From positions 1,674,001-1,738,000 of the forward strand of contig OW203762.1 in assembly GCA_934045905.1 (NCBI GenBank): a stretch of DNA of 64,000 nt. The letters run 5' to 3'. Source of the stretch: Leuctra nigra. Taxonomy: Eukaryota > Arthropoda > Insecta > Plecoptera > Leuctridae. The notes under the pieces are model-generated. The model was not told the DNA's origin. It saw only the letters and a program-made list of their open reading frames with translations, and did not search any database. Below, piece by piece: positions 12,530 to 21,860 of this stretch; within the stretch, counting starts at the first letter, position 1; every line of letters begins with the position of its first letter. Made by a program: the position numbers and the translations under genes.

Positions 12530-12535
<6 letters not shown>

Positions 12536-12568
<33 letters not shown>
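12536..12568. repeat. (TA)n microsatellite
   Basis: Dinucleotide tract separating the plus-strand SINE head from the Penelope-like 3' end. Confidence 0.9.
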
Positions 12569-12569
<1 letters not shown>

Positions 12570-12698
12570 CTATATATGATCTATTGCTGTGTTTTTTAGT
12601 TTATTAATTTGTAATATACCTGAAGAAGCCAGGCAGGAGCCTGGCGAAACGTTGTATATTTAACTGTGGAATAAACGAAGCATTACCGAAAAATATTG

Positions 12699-12700
<2 letters not shown>
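12570..12700 (+). ncRNA. Penelope-type 3' end with hammerhead-like motif
   Basis: CTGAAGA at 12620-12626, one A, a perfect 7-bp stem GCCAGGC/GCCTGGC with loop AGGA, then GAAAC at 12646-12650 followed by GTTG. This matches the CUGANGA-stem II-GAAA core order of hammerhead ribozymes, with one extra base before stem II. Small hammerhead variants are known in Penelope-like elements. The cleavage-site side and stem I are not convincing here, so activity is uncertain. Confidence 0.5.

Positions 12701-12732
<32 letters not shown>
12701..12732. repeat. (TA)n microsatellite
   Basis: AT dinucleotide tract immediately before the inverted Penelope end. Confidence 0.9.
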
Positions 12733-12737
<5 letters not shown>

Positions 12738-13078
12738 CATCATGTAGAGTCTCGCAGCCAGTAGGTATTAATAACATCATTTAACGGTTTATGCTACGTA
12801 TATTTATTACACACCAACGTTTCGGCCTTTCTCAAGGTAACAAACGAAAATCAACGAAAAAACTATAAAATACAGCAAAATCAATTCATGAAATGTCAAA
12901 TGTAGAAAACAGTGAAACGTGAAAAGAAATAATTGTGAAATCTTCTGGCGCTGGAAAATGTGCTTCCTTGATATCCAAAAGATGGCCGTCATACACCAGG
13001 GTGTCGATAGTGACTTGAGGTCGTCGCTCAAACTTCCTTTTCTTGTCGCAATTTTAATGCTAAAGCAGCTAGTGGAAT
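12733..13078 (-). mobile_element. Penelope 3'-end fragment, inverted
   Basis: Reverse complement of the Penelope 3' region at about 17795-18140: the last codons, the 3' untranslated part, the hammerhead-like region and the start of the next tandem unit. The hammerhead-like region lacks a 13-base piece including the loop, so AAGGC is joined directly to CGAAAC. Begins exactly where 15346 begins, next to (TA)n. Confidence 0.85.
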
Positions 13079-13094
13079 ATAATATAGTGGTATA

Positions 13095-13244
13095 TCGCTA
13101 CAATGTGAGATTTCCCAATTTTAAGATCCAGTAGGCCGAAAATGCCACTTTGATGCTTACAGTAAAAGTGGGTTTGCTCCAGCCTTTATTTGAGAGTGTG
13201 CGCGCCGTACGACTTGGCTGGCGTGGAGCGACCGCTCCACTAGA
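13095..13244 (+). mobile_element. Family A 3'-end fragment
   Basis: Last 150 bp of Family A: CAATGTGAGATTTCC, CAGTAGGCCGAAAATGCC, CTTACAGTAAAAGTGG, then GACTTGGCTGG, the GTGGAGCG-AC-CGCTCCAC hairpin and CTAGA followed by T. Confidence 0.75.
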
Positions 13245-13254
13245 TAATAATCTC

Positions 13255-13276
13255 AGTAGTAGTAGTAGTAGTAGTC
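13255..13276. repeat. (AGT)n microsatellite
   Basis: Short AGT trinucleotide run between two Family A pieces. Confidence 0.85.
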
Positions 13277-13282
13277 TCCTGG

Positions 13283-14841
13283 AATTCAAATCCGGTAAAC
13301 AGGCCACAGCCTAAACGGCTGAACCGATTGATCCCACATTTTTACCACGTGTGCACTTTTGGCGTCTGATTTAACCTTCACCCCATGAATTTTTTGTGCC
13401 GCCATTTTGAAACCGGAAGTGACGTCATATCTCGTCAACGGCTGGACCGATTGGAACGAAAATTGCGCCAAACGATTCAGACGGTCATCTATATGCATGA
13501 TAAGTAGCAAAAGACTAAACATTATGTTAAAGAAACCGGAAATGACGTAATGAAATTTGAAATACATCGATTGGCTTTTTGGCAACAAAGGTTTAACCGA
13601 TTATTTTGATATTTATGTAACGTATGTACTTTTGACGTCTCATGTGACTTGTTAAAAAAACCAACCGGAAGCCGCTTATTTGAAACCGGAAGTGACATCA
13701 TATCTCAATAACTGCTAATTAGATTTCAACGAAACCAGCGCAAAACAATTAAGACGGTCAACTTTATGTATTATCATCAATAATATTTGCAGTTTCCCAT
13801 ACCTAAACCGGAAATTACGTCACACATTTTAATAAACTCACAAATTTTTATTTTGATGCAATAAATATACTATTTGAGACAGCTTATAAAATTGTTATCA
13901 TGTTTAAAATATACTTCAAGGGGTCAGAGATTTCAGCCGCCATTTATAAACCGGAAGTAACGGCATATTTTAAAAACTGGTAGACAAATCGGTATAAAAC
14001 TAGCGCCAAACGATTCGGAAGGCCATCTCTATGGAATATGAACAGTACAAATAGAATTTTCCTATTTATGAGACCGGAAATGACGTCATTCAAATGTATA
14101 AATTATTATAATTCCCTCCTATACAATAAATACATATTCAGAAAGCTTAAAATGATACACATCATTTATAGAAATAAATTCTATGTGGCATTGCAGAAAG
14201 TTCAGCAGCCATTTTGAAAACCGAAGTGTTGCCATATCTCGGAACTGGGTTGACTGATTGGAATGAAACCTTTTCTATTCTTCGTGAAAGATCATTTAAA
14301 GCAATTATTTAGGACCATACGCTGCTATTCATTAGTGGTAACCAAATTGTAAAGGGTGATGATTTTTTAAAAGAATTTAGTAATTGTTCATTTCATATGT
14401 GTCACAAGTTGTTAGAATAAACTAAAAAATGGAGTGATATCCCCATAAAAAAACACTTCGTGTAAAAATACCAGCCAAGTCTCTTCTACTAAAAAAAATA
14501 TATGAAATCTAAAAATTCTGCACTGAAAAGTAATGATATCAAAAAATTTGCCAAGTCAAAACTTTATTTGAAAATCAAAAAATACTTTGCGCATCGATTT
14601 TTTAGGGCATTTTAGGTATACTATATGTTTGTATATTTTATGTATATTTTATATCTGGCCTATACTTCTAAGCTATTAATATACACGATGCGCCAAGTAT
14701 TTTTTGATTTTCAAATAAAGTTTTGACTTGGCAAATTTTTTGATATCATTACTTTTCAGTGCAGAATTTTTAGATTTCATATATTTTTTTTAGTAGAAGA
14801 GACTTGGCTGGTATTTTTACACGAAGTGTTTTTTTATGGGG
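13283..14841 (-). mobile_element. Family A repeat, subfamily with ACACTTCGTG head
   Basis: Minus-strand copy. It has a full palindromic head (about 14441-14841) with the diagnostic ACACTTCGTG instead of ACACTCCGTG, and a body containing several CCGGAAGTGACGTCAT-type blocks. At the other end it carries the extension TCCGGTAAACAGGCCACAGCC instead of the hairpin end. The only other copy with the same variant head and extension is at 22209-23718 in the opposite orientation. Confidence 0.7.
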
Positions 14842-14879
14842 TACAGTTTATATGGAACAAAACCACTGCAGATTGGATC

Positions 14880-14951
14880 GCCTGCTTCGCTTAGTGGTTA
14901 GAGCACTGGACCGGCAATTCAGGGACGTGGGTTCGATCCCCACAGTAGGCA
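14880..14951 (+). tRNA. tRNA-like SINE head, unit 1
   Basis: Seven-pair acceptor GCCTGCT/AGTAGGC (one G-U), D arm around TTAGTGGTTAGAG, anticodon stem CTGGA/TTCAG with loop CCGGCAA, T arm GTGGG-TTCGATC-CCCAC. The base before the formal anticodon is C rather than the near-invariant T33, so this is a SINE-derived or degenerate tRNA. Confidence 0.5.
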
Positions 14952-15050
14952 AATCTTTTCAATTTGCAGTTGGTATTCTGACCTCTTCATCACGGGTCTC
15001 GGACTGTAGAAATACAGTTTATATGGAACAGAACCACTGCAGATTGAATA

Positions 15051-15122
15051 GCCTGCTTAGCTTAGTGGTTAGAGCACTGGACCGGCAATTCAGGGACGTG
15101 GGTTCGATCCCCACAGTAGGCA
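15051..15122 (+). tRNA. tRNA-like SINE head, unit 2
   Basis: Second copy 171 bp downstream. Differs from unit 1 mainly at TTAG versus TTCG early in the D-arm region. Same anticodon arm anomaly. Part of the tandem SINE pair. Confidence 0.5.
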
Positions 15123-15224
15123 AATCTTTTCAATTTGCAGTTGGTATTAATTATATATATATGTTTAATTTCGTATTTTCACGAACATATGAGTTATATG
15201 TTATATTATTCTTTCGGGAATAAG

Positions 15225-15313
15225 TTCGTGCTCTTTTTTCTCTTGGACAATCTTTATTGAACCAACGTTTCGGTAGAATAACATCTACCATCTTCAGGGA
15301 TGCATACAAAGTG

Positions 15314-15318
<5 letters not shown>
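15225..15318 (-). ncRNA. Penelope-type 3' end with hammerhead-like motif, inverted
   Basis: On the minus strand: CTGAAGA, one T, stem GGTAGA/TCTACC with loop TGTTAT, then GAAACGTTGG (15297 down to 15264), and a polyadenylation-like CAATAAAG after it. Same order of elements as at 12620-12650 but different stem sequence with compensating pairs. Source element is a different Penelope family from 15346-20953. Confidence 0.5.

Positions 15319-15345
<27 letters not shown>
15315..15345. repeat. (TA)n tract bordering the Penelope cluster, left
   Basis: The Penelope cluster is bracketed by AT dinucleotide tracts here and at 20954-20979, suggesting insertion into a (TA)n microsatellite. Confidence 0.85.
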
Positions 15346-15348
<3 letters not shown>

Positions 15349-15461
15349 CATCATGTAGAGTCTCGCAGCCAGTAGGTATTAATAACATCATTTAACGGTT
15401 TATGCTACGTATATTTATTACACACCAACGTTTCGGCAAGCATCCACCCGCCTTTCTCAAG
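15346..15461 (-). repeat. Inverted pseudo-LTR piece of Penelope
   Basis: Contains the 3' end, the hammerhead-like GAAAC region and the start of the next unit in reverse orientation, so it was copied from a tandem template. It joins the truncated copy through a 10-base filler that forms an 11-bp inverted repeat with 15481-15491. Confidence 0.8.
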
Positions 15462-15470
15462 TGATAAGCT

Positions 15471-17833
15471 TACGTAAAGCAAGCTTATCACTTTTACGTG
15501 AGGCTATAGCTAATACCCATCGCCGTCTAGATTACCTCTCGAGGAATATGTATGAGCTTCATAGTGATCTTCATTGCTTACTTGAACCATTAATTTTCCA
15601 AAGGATCGACGAGATTACATACCAAAAAGCTCTTGATAAAGCTTATGATGTTACCATCCGTCAACAACGTAAGTTAGAGCGACTTGTTACAACTCAAAAA
15701 AGGATTTCACCTAATTACGGTTTTCAACCTGCTTTGGATCCCAACAGAGTTGTTATCAACACATCCAAGCACACGTTAAGTGATCCAGCTTTGAGGGTGT
15801 TAACAAAAGGTCTCGACTTTGCTATTGCACCTAATCGATTTCCTGTCGAGAAGATAATATGTGCGGTGGAAGCTGGCATTATTCACTTGCCAGTGGAAAG
15901 AGCAGAGATTATTCGACAAGAAACTGTATCCATACTGAGAAAAACAAAACCTCCTGAACGTAATGTTACCACAGAGGAATTCCGAGCTTTACTAGAACTT
16001 AGAAAAAACCCAGATATTACAATACTACCAGCAGATAAGGGGAATGCAACCGTTGTCATGGATACGAACGAATACAAGCAGAAGATGAACGCTCTCCTCA
16101 CTGATCCAGCCTATGTCAAAACAGAAAACAACTCGACCGTCTACTTGGAAACAAAAGCTCGTTCCCTAATTCTGGCTTCAACTATTGATAAAGATATCAA
16201 ACAAACTCTGATTCCCCATGAAAAATCATCACGTGTGCCCCGTTTGTACGGTCTTCCGAAAATACATAAAGCAGGCCATCCCTTGCGTCCTATTGTCAGT
16301 GCAATTAATTCACCTACGCAGGCTCTCGCTCGTCACCTAGCCCGTCAGATCCAACCTTTCACAGAAGAAGTCAGTTCTTATGTAAAGAACTCAACACATT
16401 TTGTTGAGTTGCTTAAAGACTTAAAGACAGAGCCACACGATCTACTTGTGAGTTTTGATGTTATAAACTTATTCACCAGAGTGCCAATTAACGAAGCACT
16501 GGACCATTTAAAAGCGATGGTAAAAGATAGGGTGATCAAGAAATATGTTCTGGACTTATCACGTTTTTGCCTGAATTCCACGTATTTCGTGTATGAAAAA
16601 CAGTTTTATAAACAAGTGTCAGGAGCACCCATGGGATCCCCTCTCTCTCCAGTAATTGCAAACATCTTCATGCAAGTGTTCGAAGAAAAAGCTCTTGCTA
16701 CAGCCCCACTGAAGCCGCGATGTTGGTACAGATACGTGGATGACACATTCACTATCTGGCCTCATGGACGAGAAAAACTGCAAGAGTTCCTGGATCACAT
16801 AAACAGCATTCATGAAGACATTCAATTCACTATGGAAGTAGAGAAAGATGACAGACTTTCCTTTCTGGACGTACTCGTGATCAAGAATCCTGATAATACC
16901 CTAGGGCACACTGTGTTTAGAAAAGAAACCCACACAGATCGCTATCTCCATGCACTCTCACATCATCATCCCTCACAGATTCGTTCTGTCGCATACACCC
17001 TAGCAACCAGGTCTAAACGAATAGCAGATGCCAACAACGTAAATACCGAACTTCAACTGCTCCGAGATGCTCTGCAAAAAAACGGATTTCCTCTGAGTGT
17101 CATCAAGAAAGCCATATACCGAAAAACTAATGCTGAGACCACAAAGCAAGACAAAGCAACTATAGAGGTAGCGGAGTTTGAGAAACCTCCAACCAAAGTT
17201 TTCCTGCCATATGTGAAAGGCGTTACGGATAGAATTGGAAAAATTATGAGGAAAGAAAATATCATTCCTGTGTATGATACGGATAAAAAAATTGGAAGTC
17301 TCCTCAGAAGTGTAAAGGATCCGATTCACCTTGAGGGAGATGGTGTATATGAGATACCCTGTAGTGATTGTCCATCGACGTACATTGGCCAGACTGGTAG
17401 AAACATGTTTCAACGACAAGATGAACATCGAATAGCTTTAAATGATGGCTCTAAAACCTCAGCGCTGGTGCAACACTGCAACACAAATGACCATGTTATG
17501 AATTTGCAAGGGATGAAGTGTTTAGCTAAAGAGAGGAGATTGAGGCAGCGTTTAGTTCGAGAATCTATTGAGATAGAGAAACGTCCACATTGTATGAACA
17601 CCCAATTAGAAAACAGGAATTTTCCCTCGGCGTGGAAACCTGTAACAAATGATATTCATGTTACACCTAGAATGCCATCAGAGCTAGATAGATGGGTATC
17701 AAGACATCCGACCCCCAGAATAGACAAGAGAAGACGCCGAGAATACCACCTAACACAGATGTCAAAAGACCACGACGAGGATATTCCACTAGCTGCTTTA
17801 GCATTAAAATTGCGACAAGAAAAGGAAGTTTGA
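15471..17833 (+). pseudogene. Penelope RT/GIY-YIG ORF, 5'-truncated copy
   Basis: Open to the stop at 17833 and apparently identical to the downstream copy from its LRKASLSLL segment onwards. About 75 N-terminal residues and any ATG are missing: the frame enters from the inverted junction, and the first in-frame candidate start at 15461 is GTG. All reverse-transcriptase and endonuclease motifs of the full copy are present, so only initiation is lost. Its 3' region serves as the upstream flank of the next copy, which is how Penelope promoters are usually supplied. Confidence 0.85.
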
Positions 17834-18025
17834 GCGACGACCTCAAGTCACTATCGACACCCTGGTGTATGACGGCCATCTTTTGGATATCAAGGAAGCA
17901 CATTTTCCAGCGCCAGAAGAATTCACAATTATTTTCTTTTCACGTTTCACTGTTTTCTACATTTGACATTTCATGAATTGAATTTGCTGTATTTTATAGT
18001 TTTTTCGTTGATTTTCGTTTGTTAC

Positions 18026-18057
18026 CTTGAGAAAGGCGGGTGGATGCTTGCCGAAAC
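18026..18057 (+). ncRNA. Hammerhead-like motif at the tandem Penelope junction
   Basis: CTTGAGA, A, AGGC, a 12-base spacer, GCC, GAAAC, GTTGG. Same arrangement as the CTGAAGA-stem-GAAAC motifs at 12620 and 15297, but the CUGANGA core is degenerate (CTTGAGA). Located just upstream of the unit boundary (18104/18105), where hammerhead variants in Penelope elements are expected. Likely impaired unless the variant core is tolerated. Confidence 0.4.
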
Positions 18058-18095
18058 GTTGGTGTGTAATAAATATACGTAGCATAAACCGTTAA

Positions 18096-20684
18096 ATGAT
18101 GTTATTAATACCTACTGGCTGCGAGACTCTACATGATGTAATATTCCGTCTCTACGGGGAGACAACTAATAAGAAGGTACGAAAATTTGAAAACTACCGC
18201 ATAAAACGAGAAACTGCTATTTGCGATCTCACATTTTTGAAGAATTGTAGAAGAGAAAACGTGATTCCAGTCTTTCTACAAATCAGACGACATTCTCCAA
18301 CTCCTGCTGCTTGTAAGATTTTACGTAAAGCAAGCTTATCACTTTTACGTGAGGCTATAGCTAATACCCATCGCCGTCTAGATTACCTCTCGAGGAATAT
18401 GTATGAGCTTCATAGTGATCTTCATTGCTTACTTGAACCATTAATTTTCCAAAGGATCGACGAGATTACATACCAAAAAGCTCTTGATAAAGCTTATGAT
18501 GTTACCATCCGTCAACAACGTAAGTTAGAGCGACTTGTTACAACTCAAAAAAGGATTTCACCTAATTACGGTTTTCAACCTGCTTTGGATCCCAACAGAG
18601 TTGTTATCAACACATCCAAGCACACGTTAAGTGATCCAGCTTTGAGGGTGTTAACAAAAGGTCTCGACTTTGCTATTGCACCTAATCGATTTCCTGTCGA
18701 GAAGATAATATGTGCGGTGGAAGCTGGCATTATTCACTTGCCAGTGGAAAGAGCAGAGATTATTCGACAAGAAACTGTATCCATACTGAGAAAAACAAAA
18801 CCTCCTGAACGTAATGTTACCACAGAGGAATTCCGAGCTTTACTAGAACTTAGAAAAAACCCAGATATTACAATACTACCAGCAGATAAGGGGAATGCAA
18901 CCGTTGTCATGGATACGAACGAATACAAGCAGAAGATGAACGCTCTCCTCACTGATCCAGCCTATGTCAAAACAGAAAACAACTCGACCGTCTACTTGGA
19001 AACAAAAGCTCGTTCCCTAATTCTGGCTTCAACTATTGATAAAGATATCAAACAAACTCTGATTCCCCATGAAAAATCATCACGTGTGCCCCGTTTGTAC
19101 GGTCTTCCGAAAATACATAAAGCAGGCCATCCCTTGCGTCCTATTGTCAGTGCAATTAATTCACCTACGCAGGCTCTCGCTCGTCACCTAGCCCGTCAGA
19201 TCCAACCTTTCACAGAAGAAGTCAGTTCTTATGTAAAGAACTCAACACATTTTGTTGAGTTGCTTAAAGACTTAAAGACAGAGCCACACGATCTACTTGT
19301 GAGTTTTGATGTTATAAACTTATTCACCAGAGTGCCAATTAACGAAGCACTGGACCATTTAAAAGCGATGGTAAAAGATAGGGTGATCAAGAAATATGTT
19401 CTGGACTTATCACGTTTTTGCCTGAATTCCACGTATTTCGTGTATGAAAAACAGTTTTATAAACAAGTGTCAGGAGCACCCATGGGATCCCCTCTCTCTC
19501 CAGTAATTGCAAACATCTTCATGCAAGTGTTCGAAGAAAAAGCTCTTGCTACAGCCCCACTGAAGCCGCGATGTTGGTACAGATACGTGGATGACACATT
19601 CACTATCTGGCCTCATGGACGAGAAAAACTGCAAGAGTTCCTGGATCACATAAACAGCATTCATGAAGACATTCAATTCACTATGGAAGTAGAGAAAGAT
19701 GACAGACTTTCCTTTCTGGACGTACTCGTGATCAAGAATCCTGATAATACCCTAGGGCACACTGTGTTTAGAAAAGAAACCCACACAGATCGCTATCTCC
19801 ATGCACTCTCACATCATCATCCCTCACAGATTCGTTCTGTCGCATACACCCTAGCAACCAGGTCTAAACGAATAGCAGATGCCAACAACGTAAATACCGA
19901 ACTTCAACTGCTCCGAGATGCTCTGCAAAAAAACGGATTTCCTCTGAGTGTCATCAAGAAAGCCATATACCGAAAAACTAATGCTGAGACCACAAAGCAA
20001 GACAAAGCAACTATAGAGGTAGCGGAGTTTGAGAAACCTCCAACCAAAGTTTTCCTGCCATATGTGAAAGGCGTTACGGATAGAATTGGAAAAATTATGA
20101 GGAAAGAAAATATCATTCCTGTGTATGATACGGATAAAAAAATTGGAAGTCTCCTCAGAAGTGTAAAGGATCCGATTCACCTTGAGGGAGATGGTGTATA
20201 TGAGATACCCTGTAGTGATTGTCCATCGACGTACATTGGCCAGACTGGTAGAAACATGTTTCAACGACAAGATGAACATCGAATAGCTTTAAATGATGGC
20301 TCTAAAACCTCAGCGCTGGTGCAACACTGCAACACAAATGACCATGTTATGAATTTGCAAGGGATGAAGTGTTTAGCTAAAGAGAGGAGATTGAGGCAGC
20401 GTTTAGTTCGAGAATCTATTGAGATAGAGAAACGTCCACATTGTATGAACACCCAATTAGAAAACAGGAATTTTCCCTCGGCGTGGAAACCTGTAACAAA
20501 TGATATTCATGTTACACCTAGAATGCCATCAGAGCTAGATAGATGGGTATCAAGACATCCGACCCCCAGAATAGACAAGAGAAGACGCCGAGAATACCAC
20601 CTAACACAGATGTCAAAAGACCACGACGAGGATATTCCACTAGCTGCTTTAGCATTAAAATTGCGACAAGAAAAGGAAGTTTGA
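18096..20684 (+). CDS. Penelope-like reverse transcriptase with GIY-YIG endonuclease, intact
   Basis: An 862-codon uninterrupted ORF with an ATG start (ATGATG at 18096) inside the junction between tandem units. The N-terminal quarter has no named domain. Reverse-transcriptase motifs: LPADKGNATVVM, YGLPKIHK (about residue 335), LVSFDVINLF (motif A, about 405), GAPMGSPLSP (motif B, about 460), YVDDTF (motif C, about 497), LSFLDVLV. The C-terminal GIY-YIG nuclease has GVYEIPC (about 700) and TYIGQTGR (about 712) with the conserved Arg. Penelope-like elements prime reverse transcription at nicked DNA. Length and all catalytic residues agree with an endonuclease-plus family member. The exact start is uncertain. 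Confidence 0.92.
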   Translation: MMLLIPTGCETLHDVIFRLYGETTNKKVRKFENYRIKRETAICDLTFLKNCRRENVIPVFLQIRRHSPTPAACKILRKASLSLLREAIANTHRRLDYLSRNMYELHSDLHCLLEPLIFQRIDEITYQKALDKAYDVTIRQQRKLERLVTTQKRISPNYGFQPALDPNRVVINTSKHTLSDPALRVLTKGLDFAIAPNRFPVEKIICAVEAGIIHLPVERAEIIRQETVSILRKTKPPERNVTTEEFRALLELRKNPDITILPADKGNATVVMDTNEYKQKMNALLTDPAYVKTENNSTVYLETKARSLILASTIDKDIKQTLIPHEKSSRVPRLYGLPKIHKAGHPLRPIVSAINSPTQALARHLARQIQPFTEEVSSYVKNSTHFVELLKDLKTEPHDLLVSFDVINLFTRVPINEALDHLKAMVKDRVIKKYVLDLSRFCLNSTYFVYEKQFYKQVSGAPMGSPLSPVIANIFMQVFEEKALATAPLKPRCWYRYVDDTFTIWPHGREKLQEFLDHINSIHEDIQFTMEVEKDDRLSFLDVLVIKNPDNTLGHTVFRKETHTDRYLHALSHHHPSQIRSVAYTLATRSKRIADANNVNTELQLLRDALQKNGFPLSVIKKAIYRKTNAETTKQDKATIEVAEFEKPPTKVFLPYVKGVTDRIGKIMRKENIIPVYDTDKKIGSLLRSVKDPIHLEGDGVYEIPCSDCPSTYIGQTGRNMFQRQDEHRIALNDGSKTSALVQHCNTNDHVMNLQGMKCLAKERRLRQRLVRESIEIEKRPHCMNTQLENRNFPSAWKPVTNDIHVTPRMPSELDRWVSRHPTPRIDKRRRREYHLTQMSKDHDEDIPLAALALKLRQEKEV

Positions 20685-20953
20685 GCGACGACCTCAAGTC
20701 ACTATCGACACCCTGGTGTATGACGGCCATCTTTTGGATATCAAGGAAGCACATTTTCCAGCGCCAGAAGAATTCACAATTATTTTCTTTTCACGTTTCA
20801 CTGTTTTCTACATTTGACATTTCATGAATTGAATTTGCTGTATTTTATAGTTTTTTCGTTGATTTTCGTTTGTTACCTTGAGAAAGGCGGGTGGATGCTT
20901 GCCGAAACGTTGGTGTGTAATAAATATACGTAGCATAAACCGTTAAATGATGT
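20685..20953 (+). other. Penelope 3' untranslated region
   Basis: Repeats 17834-18104. Contains the hammerhead-like CTTGAGA...GCCGAAACGTTGG region (20877-20912) and AATAAA at about 20921. Ends GATGTTAT, merging into (TA)n. The inverted fragments at 12733 and 15346 end at a different point (ACATGATGTAATAT), so two alternative ends are both joined to (TA)n. Confidence 0.8.

Positions 20954-20979
<26 letters not shown>
20954..20979. repeat. (TA)n tract bordering the Penelope cluster, right
   Basis: AT dinucleotide run directly at the Penelope 3' terminus. Confidence 0.9.
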
Positions 20980-20984
<5 letters not shown>

Positions 20985-21521
20985 GGCTGTTACCGGGAGC
21001 AATGGAAGACGCACCGTTTCACCGATCGACCTGAAATTTTGCCCACATGTAGAGGCAACCTTTTCTGTTTGCAGACCTAATTTTTTTGAAATCCATTGAC
21101 TGGCTAAAATTTAAATAAACATCTCGTGATAGGCTGAAAAATGAAAATGGTCTTCGATAAGTCTGATCAAACTCATAATTAACATTTTCTCTTTTTTTAC
21201 AAATGTTCATCCCAATCAGTAAAAAACGTATGAACTTATTGACATTTTTATTAGCTGCCAGATATGAAGCATCGAAATGAATGTTTTCCAGTGACAATTG
21301 AATTGAATCTGATTTGCTATCATGTACCAGGATGCTATTAGATGCTATTTTCAAGTTTCGATAAAAGCATATACTTTTATGTTGATTGAGTGGCTCATAT
21401 TTCAATTCAATATGGATGTATATGTTTTCTGTGCGTTGTTACGCATTTCCACTTTCCAGTATGAGAATGTGCACGTACCCGTGCTCGCTCATTAACGCGT
21501 TACACTGAGTGATTTCCTAGT
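20980..21521 (+). mobile_element. Family B repeat, 5'-truncated
   Basis: Starts in the body (CGATCGACCTGAAATTTTGC) and ends with GTGCTCGCTCATTAACGCGT, then GATTTCCTAGT. The GAGCGAGCG 5' end is missing where it meets the (TA)n tract. Confidence 0.65.
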
Positions 21522-21860
21522 ATCTCTGTTGCTGCACTTGATGAGTTGGGATGCAATACCTGATGATGTGAACGACGCAGGCAAAGAGCAAGAACGTGAG
21601 AGCAGATGAAGAGGTGGGCGAGGGTCAGGGGGGGGGGGGGGGGGAAGGAGCCGCCGGACAAACAAGAAAACCACTTAACACTCTGTAAGTGAGTCGGTAA
21701 TGGATTTATAACGTCCAGGAGATAAGCAGCGACGTGTTTAAACGGCGGACAGCTCGGAATAATTGCGTCTGATTGGCTGATCAGATCGAATGCCTGAGTC
21801 ACTGCCAGTTAATAGCTGCTTTCATGGCCTGTCAGTTAGCATCATCCACTCATGTCATGT
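21522..21860. other. Unassigned DNA with a G homopolymer
   Basis: No gene seen. A run of about 14 G residues at 21629-21643 lies in otherwise ordinary sequence. Confidence 0.4.

Larger units (their letters stand above)
12245..12535. mobile_element. Inverted pair of tRNA-headed SINEs
   Basis: Positions 12322-12419 and 12438-12535 are perfect reverse complements by eye, separated by an 18-bp spacer containing two GCTCGA motifs. Each arm holds a tRNA-like head with Pol III box B-like GGTTCGAGTCC and a shared tail ending GCAGTTGGTAT. The minus-strand copy has an extra tail out to (TA)n at about 12253-12275. The plus-strand copy runs straight into (TA)n at 12533. Confidence 0.7.
14842..15160 (+). 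mobile_element. Tandem pair of tRNA-headed SINE units, 171 bp
   Basis: Two direct units (14842 and 15013) each contain TACAGTTTATATGGAACA, a tRNA-like head and a core CAAATCTTTTCAATTTGCAG followed by TTGGTAT. The core resembles the tail of the SINE pair at 12322-12535, indicating one SINE superfamily with different tRNA heads. The 5' end of the first unit abuts the Family A terminus at 14841. Confidence 0.65.
15346..20953 (+). mobile_element. Penelope-like element, tandem dimer with inverted 5' flank
   Basis: Three parts. 15346-15461 is an inverted end piece (reverse complement of about 18026-18140). 15471-18104 is a 5'-truncated copy. 18105-20953 is a full-length copy. The unit offset is exactly 2851 bp (15471 matches 18322, stop 17833 matches 20684). 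Partial tandem copies with a so-called pseudo-LTR and inverted ends are typical of Penelope-like elements. Sequence agreement between the two copies appears complete over the coding region, so the insertion is young. Confidence 0.9.

Noticed and set aside
12349..15122. Working host tRNA genes
   Set aside because: Formal anticodon GGA without a long variable arm, or C in place of T33, attached SINE cores and duplicated or inverted arrangement point to SINE heads.
15461..15463. Start codon of the first Penelope copy
   Set aside because: The codon is GTG within a junction filler; the copy is 5'-truncated.
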